Source: JAYSSF01 sp043720715
GTDB taxonomy: Bacteria > Patescibacteriota > Gracilibacteria > Absconditabacterales > Absconditicoccaceae
NCBI GenBank assembly: GCA_043720715.1
Contig: JAYSSF010000023.1
Location: forward strand, 1-24,722
Direction: 5' to 3'
DNA: 24,722 nt
The notes under the pieces were generated by a model, which saw only the letters and a program-made list of their open reading frames with translations, ran no database searches and was not told the DNA's origin. Below, one piece after another: positions 1 through 7,745 of the stretch (positions are counted from its first letter, which is position 1; each line of letters starts with the position of its first letter). The position numbers were made by a program, and so were the translations under genes.

Positions 1-55
1 AACACAAATCAAATTACAAGAAAAAATTAGCAGCAAGATTTGTCCACCCAAGCAC

Positions 56-73
56 GAGGGGCTGACGCCCCTC
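56..73. repeat. Perfect GC-rich hairpin
   Basis: A 7-bp perfect stem (GAGGGGC / GCCCCTC) closes a TGAC loop in otherwise A+T-rich DNA, about 57 bases beyond the stop codon of the minus-strand membrane gene. It has no immediate run of T on either strand, so it is not a clear intrinsic terminator. It could be a 3' stabilising hairpin or part of a dispersed repeat. The remaining sequence before position 130 shows no gene I can support. Confidence 0.4.
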
Positions 74-129
74 AGACTAAGATCGGGAAGAGAGTCGTAT
101 TTACCTGTATGAAATAGGAAATCAAGTCT

Positions 130-669
130 TTATTTGCCATGCTCATGCTCACAATCATCCTGACAATGTGCATGTGCTCCTGCGTGATGCGTCTGACAGT
201 GAACAACACGATGTAGATACCGCTCACCTGCCCAGATCAAGCCTCCAAGCAGTCAGGCAGATACAATCATCCATACAATACTATGCTCATCATGATGTTC
301 TTCGGCATGAATCTCGATGGCAGCTCGTCATGCATAGAGGTGAACTGCAAGATGATAGACGATTGGTAGATAGGTACAGCAGAATTTTTGCCATATCTGA
401 GTGGCGCGCTCTCTGATTCGTCATGCAACAAGAATGATCGCCCAGTAGCTAAAGTGCAATATTCCGATTAGTGTATACAGACTTGTCTCAGGTAATTCAC
501 GGAAGATGATTAACACAAAGATAATCTCGATCAAAATAAAGATTCATAGATGCTGGAGCATAGGCTTGATGCTAGGTTTCATGAGTAGTATAGAAAATAA
601 GATAGCGCCAGTATACATCTTCTGCCCTCAAAATCAATACAAAAATACTTTGACTTGAAATCTATTCAT
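130..669 (-). CDS. His-rich polytopic membrane protein, possibly metal-binding
   Basis: Read with TGA as Gly this gives 179 aa ending at TAA. Several hydrophobic segments alternate with charged loops, which indicates an inner-membrane protein with roughly four helices. Two stretches are packed with metal-ligand residues: a loop reading EIHAEEHHDEH and a C-terminal tail with HCQTHH, HAHC and CEHEHGK. Such His/Cys tails occur on metal transporters and metal-responsive membrane proteins, but no family is recognised, so metal binding is an inference. An in-frame ATG at 691-693 would add eight residues; the 669 start is preferred because the longer one runs into a likely promoter of the divergent gene. 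No Shine-Dalgarno sequence is seen. Confidence 0.75.
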
Positions 670-681
670 TTTTGACCATAC

Positions 682-709
682 TTGTCCTTGCATCCTATTT
701 GGATATATT
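682..709 (+). promoter_or_regulatory. Candidate promoter for the exported protein gene
   Basis: TTGTCC (682-687) and TATATT (704-709) are separated by 16 bases and lie about 33 bases before the ATG at 743, in the gap between two divergent genes. This is a match by eye to the bacterial -35/-10 consensus only. Confidence 0.35.
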
Positions 710-742
710 ACTATTGCTTATTCTTTATCCTTGTCTCCTATC

Positions 743-1672
743 ATGTCCCGCAAACAACTCATTTGGATCTTTGCTAGTATTGCGCTGATCTTGGCTCTCG
801 TCGTCCTGTATCAGCAATATACGATTCAGTCACAATCATCTGACTCAGGCATCAAGTCAGTCAGACAGCAAATGATGCAACAATCATGAATCCAAACTAC
901 TCCACCAGCCGAATCTATAACTACCTGATCTAATACTACATGAGACACTACTCAGATCGTCGCATCTACTGACGATAGCTGTGTCACAAGTTATCAAGCA
1001 CTGATTGATCGTGCACAATGATTATGAGAAATATCAGATTCTGACTTACCTCAAGCTCTCGCAGACACGGTAGGCCTGTGATACTGCAATGGTAGCACTC
1101 CCAATGAGTCAGACTTCCTCACTATTACATCCAATGGGCAAACTCTCAGCTATGATACCAGCATCTCTGGCGGAGCTCTCAAGCTCGACTCTACGACCAT
1201 TATCCCTGATTTTATCAAGACATGTGGCGATACATGCCCAGCAGTACAAGCTATCAGGACAGTCAGATCTGACAATAAATATGTCGTCCTCGAAACCAGT
1301 AAACCTCGTGACTATCAGTCATCATTTAGACTTATCTCCACGAGTAATGGTACCACCATGCTCTACTGGGCTGCGCTCAATTTTGTCGATCCAGTAGCCT
1401 CATACGCATGGAGCAAGGCTGGACACTTTGCGTTTATCGGTAGTGCTGGTCGTAGTACTGACACCTACATTGTCCAACCCAAGTGATTCCCTACTACTAC
1501 ACAACTCCCCGACGAAACTGATACACCTGTAGCACTCAGTATCGCATGAGATACACTTGTCGTACTCTATGATCGCAACCCAAGCAATACTGATCTGGCT
1601 GATAGATACACCAAGATATATAATATCAATGAATTAAACACAGCGACTACTTGATCTGGTGTGGTGCAGTAA
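743..1672 (+). CDS. Membrane-anchored exported protein of unknown function
   Basis: The 309-aa protein starts with a short positive segment (MSRKQ) and one hydrophobic helix (about residues 6-22), typical of an uncleaved signal anchor. A Gln/Ser/Thr-rich linker follows and then an extracytoplasmic domain. That domain has four cysteines (DSCVTS, YCNGS, TCGD, TCPAV) that could form disulfides, and later segments alternate polar and hydrophobic residues, suggesting beta structure. Several glycines are TGA, so it appears as fragments under the standard code. No family is recognised. It is transcribed away from the His-rich membrane gene and is followed by a palindromic repeat. Confidence 0.8.
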
Positions 1673-1689
1673 ATACCTCTTCGAGTCTT

Positions 1690-1797
1690 CGTCATTGCGA
1701 GGAGCGAAATGCAATGAAGCGACGCGGCAATCCAGATCTCAATATTTCTTACTGGATTGCTTCGTCATTTCGCTGTGCTTCATTTCTCGCAATGACG
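1690..1797. repeat. Palindromic interspersed repeat (CGTCATTGCGAG type)
   Basis: The left end reads CGTCATTGCGAGGAGCGAAA and the right end is its imperfect reverse complement, ending CTCGCAATGACG. Inner arms contain GCAATCCAG and CTGGATTGC. The unit folds into a long imperfect hairpin between two same-strand genes. From memory, very similar REP/MITE-like palindromes recur in many unrelated bacterial genomes. There is no coding sequence inside. A divergent relative of the left arm lies in frame inside the large ATPase gene at 8195-8227. Confidence 0.8.
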
Positions 1798-1825
1798 AGT
1801 CCTTTATAAAACCTATTTATCCGAT

Positions 1826-2569
1826 ATGAAACTCACTCGCCCCCTCATCTTCTTCGACCTGGAAACTACTGGAGTCAATACTAGTACCGACAGAATCATC
1901 CAGCTTGCTGGGATCAAACTCATGAGCGACTGAACTCGTGAGACCCGTGCCATGCTGATCAATCCTACGGTCAAGATCCCTCGTGAAGCAAGTGAAGTAC
2001 ACGGCATTACTGACGATATGGTCGCAGATCAATCTACCTTCCGTGAGATGAGTCGTGAGCTGTATGAGTGGATAGATGACTGCGATATTGCAGGCTACAA
2101 TAGCAATAATTTCGATATTCCGATGTTATGCGAGGAGTTTGGTCGTTGTGATATCGTATGGCCGAGCAAGGATACTCACCTGATCGATGTGCTCACCATC
2201 GAGCGTCTGGTCAATAGTCACAAGCTCGGAGAAACCTACAAGCGTTATACTGGTCAAGAACTAGCAAACGCTCATGACGCGCTCGCCGACACCCAAGCAA
2301 CACTAGATATCTGGATGAAGCAGATGGACCGCCTCCCACAGCTCAACTCTGTCGAAGCAGTAGACAACTGGACCCAGTCAGACCGTAAGCGTTATGATAT
2401 TGCAGGTAAGATGTACCTCCTCGATGATATGGTATATTGGTCTTTTGGTAAATATAGAGGCAGACCTGTCCATGAGGATCTGAGCTATTGTCAGTGGGTC
2501 ATGGGCTGAGAGTTTCCGCTGGAGACCAAGGTCAAGTTACAAGAGCGGATAGAAGGGAGAGGTGGGTAA
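1826..2569 (+). CDS. DEDDh 3'-5' exonuclease (DnaQ-like)
   Basis: The 247-aa protein carries all three exonuclease motifs: ExoI FFDLETTG (D11, E13), ExoII with D97 in NSNNFDIP, and ExoIII H150-D-A-L-A-D155. These are the metal-binding and catalytic residues of the DnaQ/epsilon superfamily, which removes nucleotides from DNA 3' ends. The spacing fits a proofreading subunit or a stand-alone repair or RNase T-like nuclease. After residue 200 a short extra module (WSFGKYRGRPV...YCQWVMG) resembles the small GKYRG domain found attached to such exonucleases. Only two glycines are TGA. The ATG lies 28 bases after the palindromic repeat, without a Shine-Dalgarno sequence. Which cellular role it serves cannot be decided from sequence. 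Confidence 0.92.
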
Positions 2570-2576
2570 AATAATG

Positions 2577-2606
2577 TTGTAATTAATTGGTTTCTTCTTA
2601 TATATC
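2577..2606 (+). promoter_or_regulatory. Candidate promoter of the nucleotide-enzyme block
   Basis: TTGTAA (2577-2582) and TATATC (2601-2606), 18 bases apart, lie directly after the exonuclease stop and about 28 bases before the first gene of the seven-gene block. No comparable signal was noted in the short gaps inside the block. Confidence 0.35.
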
Positions 2607-2634
2607 TATTAATTTAGTAGTATCTCCTCACAAC

Positions 2635-2859
2635 ATGTGAAACATCTCAGCCCAACAAAAACTATTTGTGCATCAGTTCTTATACAATGCATATGCCAAT
2701 ATGGAAATGGAAAACGAAGTTTCTGGTGCTTTTGATATTGAGCAATTGTATCAAAGATATAAAACTACTATCGACTCTCTCATAAGCCAATGAGTTTATC
2801 ACCATATCACTTTTGCGCATGAATGACAGAACTCAACCAGTATAAATTTTAATTTTTAA
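2635..2859 (+). CDS. Small protein heading the nucleotide block
   Basis: A 74-aa reading frame starts ATG-TGA (Met-Gly) and ends at TAA, 11 bases before the Ham1-like gene. The product is mostly polar and probably helical in the middle (FDIEQLYQRYKTTIDSL), with no membrane segment or known motif. Two more TGA codons fall in frame, and base composition matches the genes after it. Its position as the first gene of a tight same-strand run suggests a shared transcript. It could be a regulatory subunit or an unrelated small protein; no function is proposed. Confidence 0.6.
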
Positions 2860-2870
2860 ATCAACTAATA

Positions 2871-3431
2871 ATGAAAAAAACTATCTATCTAATCACTAGT
2901 AATCCTTGAAAAGTTGAATCATTTAATAATATTTTAGCACAATATAATCTCCCAATTAGTATTGAGATGCTCAATGCTGAATATACGGAAAACAAAGATC
3001 TATGAACTACACAGTGAGTGGTACTCGATGGTGCAAAAGTGTGTGCAGAAAAATATCAAAAGCCAGTTTTAGTACAAGATTCTGGACTATTTATCAATGC
3101 CCTCAATGGATTTCCATGAGTCAATACCAAGTTTGCTCTCAATAGAATTGGCAATCAATGAATCATTAAACTCATGCAGTGAGCTGAAGATAGATCCTGT
3201 AGCTGGAATTTCTCATTAGGATATTGTGAACCTGGACAAAATCCAATATCTTTTGATGAAGAATTACTAGGGATCGTATCTAATACTGAACTATGATCAG
3301 ACTGATTTGGCTTTGATCCAATTTTCATACCTCAGTGATACGATCTTACTTTTGCACAAGACACGCAGATTAGAGATCAGCTTAGTCCATTTCATAATAC
3401 GCTAAAATCACTTATTAATTTTATTTCATAA
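2871..3431 (+). CDS. Ham1/RdgB-family NTP pyrophosphatase homologue (copy A)
   Basis: The family hydrolyses non-canonical purine NTPs such as dITP or XTP to NMP plus pyrophosphate. This 186-aa product has the family plan: N-terminal ITSNPGKVESF (TxNxxK signature), central VQDSGLFINALNGFPGV (DSG core, then the FPG turn) and GSDGFGFDPIFIP near the C terminus. The end of the domain is altered: where RdgB proteins have a Lys followed by Ser-His-Arg, here one sees IRDQLSPFHNTL. Specificity may therefore differ from housekeeping RdgB. It lies 61 bases before a guanylate-kinase-like gene and two genes before a second Ham1 homologue. Nucleotide hydrolysis is fairly secure; the substrate is unknown. 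Confidence 0.85.
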
Positions 3432-3492
3432 AATAATATTGATTTAACTTTTATATTAGTTATAATATTTTTTATTTATAACTATTTTTCTC

Positions 3493-4083
3493 ATGAACAA
3501 AAAAGTTATTACAATTACATGACCACATTGATCATGAAAAGATACACTAATATCAAGTGCTATAAGCTTAATTGAAAATACTAAAAAAGTTGTCTCATCT
3601 ACTGATCGCCTACCTAGGCCATGAGAAATACAAGATTATAGCTATTACTACGAAACTAGTAAGCCTAGTGAAGCTGAGATTTTTGATTGAATAACTGTTC
3701 CTAGTATAAATAGTAGAACTGGGATTGTGTGAGTAAACTATTGGATAACTAAATCACTCGTCGATTCGCTTTTTCTAAAAGATGATATTCTATATCTACG
3801 ACACACAGCCCCAACAGTTATTGAAAAATTAAAGGTAGATTATTGAAATATGATCCAATGTATTTACCTAGAAACCGATCAGGAATTACTTGTAGAAAGA
3901 TTAATAAACCGTGATTGAATCAGTAAAGAAGATGCACTTAAGCGTCTCTCTCATGATCCATGAAATATGAATTCAGAAATAAATAGAAAATATAGCAAAG
4001 AAATTTTTGATAACCTAATTAACACAAACCAAACACAAAATATGGTATTAATGGAATTTCTTAGAGAAACAAAAATCAAATAA
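3493..4083 (+). CDS. Guanylate-kinase-like nucleotide kinase
   Basis: The 196-aa protein begins with a Walker A loop, ITGPHGSGKDT, whose three glycines are all TGA. The next segment, SSTDRLPRPGE...DYSYYY, corresponds to the GMP-binding TTRxPRxGExxGxxY region of guanylate kinase. An Arg-rich lid (LVERLINRDGISKEDALKRL) follows. Length matches Gmk (about 200 aa). The base-recognition loop is unusual: GVNYWIT stands where Gmk has a YGT motif. Family knowledge predicts ATP-dependent phosphorylation of a nucleoside monophosphate to the diphosphate. The changed loop and the neighbours suggest the substrate may not be GMP. It may be a paralogue of a housekeeping gmk elsewhere. Confidence 0.85.
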
Positions 4084-4112
4084 CTATTTTATCTATATAA
4101 TAAATTACTAGT

Positions 4113-4700
4113 ATGAATCAGATTTCGCCAAAAGAGCTATTATTTGTTACATGAAATCAAAACAAAGTCAATGAAGCCAGCACGTACTTACCAGGATATA
4201 CAATCAACAAAGCGTGAGTAGAAGTACCTGAAATTCAAAGTGTCGATGTTACAAAAGTTATAAAATCTAAGCTATACTCTGCTTTTCAGCAAACATGAAA
4301 TCCATGTTTTGTAATGGATGCGTCTTTAATTATCAACTGATTATGTAATCAAAAATCTGATATTAAGACATTTCCATGAGCACTAATAAAAGATGTCTTT
4401 CAATGAATGTGAGACTTAAATATTATTAGATTAGTCAACATCACAAATGATACTAAATGCTTATGGACATCAATGCTATGATACTATGATTGATCACGTG
4501 AACATTATTTCAAAGAATCTCTATTTGGAGTAATAGCATCTGAACCTCGTGGAAACAATTGATATGATCGAGATACAATTTTTATGCCAATATGAGAAAA
4601 TAGAGCTTTTGCAGAAATGTCTCCCGAAGAAAAACAAACATATGCACTCACAAGTAAGCTATACTGACAATTCTCTGACTTTTTATCTAAAAATCAATAA
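4113..4700 (+). CDS. Second, divergent Ham1/RdgB-family protein (copy B)
   Basis: This 195-aa product again shows the Ham1 order: LLFVTGNQNKVNEA at the N terminus, VEVPEIQS (the conserved PEIQ segment), VMDASLIINGL, TFPGALIKDV, then NNGYDRDTIFMPIG and FAEMSPEEKQ. It keeps the Glu-Lys of the FAELxxxEK stretch that copy A lacks. It has lost the DSG core (here DAS) and the Ser-His-Arg end. The two copies look too different to be recent duplicates, so the pair may act on different NTPs or as a heteromer. The ATG is 29 bases after the kinase stop and the next gene starts 8 bases later. Confidence 0.8.
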
Positions 4701-4708
4701 ATTCTAAT

Positions 4709-6277
4709 ATGGATTATTTTTCTCATATTTCAGAATCGATACGCAAGGAATGTCAAATTGAACCTATAGTATTAATGGAGAATAAGGATGAAAACTGATA
4801 TGATGTGTTATTCCAATTAAAAAATAGCTTTTGAACTCAAATTCAATCGGTTTTTTGATTAAATTTTTATAATTCTATATGATCAATTTCAGAAAACAGT
4901 AACCCTATTCATGTCAAAGAATTTGATACCATTGATAACGCTATAAGATATTCATATTCATATGCAGTTAGTAAATTTTCACATTGAGACTTAAGATACC
5001 TATCATGTAGGAATGACATATGCCTGCTAGAGGGGAGGGATATATTGTCAGATCCAACTAAACGATTAAAAAACAATTCTTTTATAAAACTTCTTCTAGA
5101 AAAACAATTCTATAAGAATCTAATTAACTTTACAGCCAATAAAAGATGAGTATTTCTCAAGAAACGAGAAATTCCTCCAGAGAAAAACTATTTTAATACA
5201 TCACTTAATTGAGGACTGCCCATCGTTAAAAAAACAGATGAATTTCATGAAGGAACGTTTATGCTTCATGATATTTATCACTTCTTATTCATGGATCCAA
5301 TATTGTCGTGAAATGAATCAGAATGAGAAAAGGCACTACATATAGCATCTAGAATGCTTGGTGAAGCAATGTCTCTTGTTTTTGCAGATATTTTAGCAAT
5401 TCAACATTCTTGAGTACAGTGAAGTTGATATGATACTAAAAAAAGAAAAATATTTCCACTAGTACAGGATCACAAACATCTGCTATCCGAATTAGATTTT
5501 ATTAAAAAGATTGCTTATGCAAACTCTGTTTATTGTCTATATTGAGACCCATCATTATTACAAGAAATAGCGTCTGAAGGTGCGCTATGAGAATATGATA
5601 GTAAATATAAAAAGTTTTTTAGTGGTGATTTTCGTCGAAACGAAAATAATGTTCAGTCATTCTTTCAAGAAAATCATAAGGTCGAACATATTCCTGATTG
5701 ATATATCCATACAAGTGAATTAGCTAAAAAAATAGCTATCAACAATAGTGGCATATTTTCATTTAATGCTTTATTTGAAATATTCTGGTCTCAATTTGAA
5801 GAAATGCTTGTATATAGTGAAGATTTCAATCTTATTGAAAATCAAAGAATGTCTACTATTAAATATCTTTGTTGACAAGTATCAATAATTCATAAATACA
5901 GTAATGAGCTTTCTGCTAATTTTGATTTAGATCAGCTCAATAAAACAATTAGCAATTCAATAAACCAAATTAGAAGCCTAGAAGATTCTGATAAAATCCA
6001 CCAGGAATTCCAAAATATTAATAATATAATACATACTATAATTAACTATCTAGAAGAGAAAAATATAATATTGCCCCATCAATGAAAGACATACAAAATG
6101 CATTTTACTCATTTTAAGCCTTTATATATATGATACGATCACAATGAAGCTAAATATGAAAAACTATCCTCTATATGAGACAGGCTATTGTGAAAATACA
6201 TAATTCGCTGAGAAACATATATTAAAAAAGTTTCTATCCAAAAACAAGAACAGTATTTAAAACTTATTAATAAATAA
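4709..6277 (+). CDS. 522-aa unrecognised protein of the nucleotide block
   Basis: I do not recognise a family. The protein appears soluble, with no signal peptide or obvious membrane helix. The central part (about residues 175-250) has closely spaced potential metal ligands: FHEGTFMLHDIYHFLFMD and then RMLGEAMSLVFADILAIQHS. An E/H/D pattern on consecutive helices could be a helical metal site, such as an HD-type hydrolase or a diiron fold, but none is established. A second half rich in Asn/Ile/Glu (about 400-460) looks like coiled coil. The basic C-terminal end (GKYIIRGETYIKKVSIQKQ) could bind nucleic acid or nucleotide. About 28 in-frame TGA codons confirm it as a code-25 gene. It begins 8 bases after copy B and ends 4 bases before the PurN-like gene, so it almost certainly belongs to the same pathway. 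Confidence 0.85.
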
Positions 6278-6281
6278 ATCG

Positions 6282-6947
6282 ATGAAAAGTAATATTTTAG
6301 AATACCGACATGAAAAATGTTCTACAAATCAATGACGTGCCATAATTATGATGTCTGGGACATGAAGTAATGCGAGACAAGTATTAGAAAATAAGATAAG
6401 ATTTAACGGGTTAGACATTATTGGTTTATTTTCTGATAACAAAAATTCTAGTATACAACAAATTTCTACTGATTTTAATTTAAGCTATATAATAAAAGAC
6501 TCAGTAAAATTTAATAATATGTCTGAGAGAGAACAATACTTTAATGAAGTTTCTATTTTATTTAGGGAACTTAAAGTAAATATACTTATATATGCTTGAT
6601 TCATGAAAATAGTGCCCTACTCTTTTCTCAAAGAGTTCCCTTGAATCAATTCGCATCCTGCAGATCTCCTAATAAAAGACTGACATTGAGAACCCAAATA
6701 TATTTGAATGTGAGCCGTTGAAAATACTATCAATGATTGACAGACTAATATATGTTGTAGTTGTTGTTATGTCGATTACCCCGTAGATACAGGCAAAATA
6801 ATATCACAATCAGAAAAGATTTTAATTCAAAAAACAGACTCACTTAGCCCCGAAGCGTTGCATGAGCGTTTAAAAAAAATGGAACACTTATACTACTCAG
6901 ATACTATAGCAAAATTGTGTAATTGAGGAATCAAATCTTTTCTTTAA
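6282..6947 (+). CDS. PurN-like formyltransferase
   Basis: The family transfers a formyl group from 10-formyltetrahydrofolate to an amine; PurN itself uses glycinamide ribonucleotide. This 221-aa protein has the PurN opening IIMMSGTGSNARQVLE and the active-site triad positions: N123 and H125 in GINSHPADLL and D169 in YPVDTGKII, matching Asn-His-Asp of PurN. Length is close to E. coli PurN (212 aa). Unusual features are the cluster CCSCC (158-162), where PurN has a hydrophobic strand, and the sequence GHGEPKYIGMGAVENTIN in place of the usual loop. No other pur gene is nearby, so purine synthesis is unlikely; formylation or a related one-carbon step on another nucleotide or amine is inferred. 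Confidence 0.85.
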
Positions 6948-6964
6948 TTTTTTATATACCTAAA

Positions 6965-7744
6965 ATGTTTTACACAGAACTAGAATGATATCCATACACT
7001 GATTTAAATTGATTATTTAATGAACTTAAAAATACAAAAAAAGAAAATAAACTTAGAGATTTTTTAACTCTATCATGAGTAAGTTTTCACGATAGTGATA
7101 ATATGTTTATTAAAAAATTCAGCATAAGTTTATGTTGAGTTGGATGAATTCCAATCGTATTTCATAATCAAATTGCAAAGTTATGATCAAATTTATGAAG
7201 TTTAGATGATATTGATATAGATTTTAAAAACATGAAATCAATAGGTGGCTTTATGAGCTATCTCAATATATGAAATAAAACAAATATGGAAATGTTTGAA
7301 ATACTAAAAAAACATAATCATCAGTCGACTGAGCATATGTTTTTTCTCAATATACTAATATCATGATTAAGTACTTCTGTTGAGAATGAATTTAATAGTC
7401 AGAGAGATTTAATACATCTTTCTAGGATAACTGAAGCAAGAACTACTATTCAAAATAACCCACCATATGTTGTGCTGGAGAAAACCCTACTTCCGCTATT
7501 TGAGAATGTAATGAACTCAATTCAACAAGAGTATAAAAAAATACAAATACCCCAAAATGATAAAAATTATCTTGAGGCAATAAATTTAATACATCCTGCA
7601 TGTAAAGGGACGGCAATCATCATCAGTGGCTCCATAAGAAACCTAAAGAAATTGTGCTCAATGGCTAGTGATGAATGAAAAGAAATAGAATTCAGAAATA
7701 TATTGTTAGAATTAGAAGAAAAAATATTAAAGAAATTTTCATAA
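6965..7744 (+). CDS. Divergent ThyX-like (flavin-dependent thymidylate synthase superfamily) protein
   Basis: The 259-aa product aligns by eye with ThyX: HNHQSTEHMFFLNILISGLS (117-136) matches the ThyX helix with HxSxxEHxxFxFxIxGxS. SQRDLIHLSRITEART (145-160) sits where ThyX has RHRxxSxNExSxRY. IHPACKGTAIIISGSIRNL (209-227) and EIEFRNILLELE match the later LPxxxxTxxxxxxNxR and AQxEIR segments. The signature is degraded, with only one Arg of RHR and a two-residue insertion. ThyX makes dTMP from dUMP using methylenetetrahydrofolate, FAD and NADPH; here the altered flavin/nucleotide motif suggests another nucleotide substrate or a changed reaction. It closes the block, tail to tail with the ATPase gene (stops 1 base apart). 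Confidence 0.75.
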
Positions 7745-7745
7745 A

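Noticed and set aside
1089..1397. 102-aa ORF on the plus strand
   Set aside because: It is an out-of-frame shadow of the anchored exported protein at 743-1672, which is continuous in code 25.
2635..7744. Nucleotide block as part of a prophage
   Set aside because: No terminase, capsid, tail, integrase or lysis gene is seen in the window; a phage origin is possible but unsupported.
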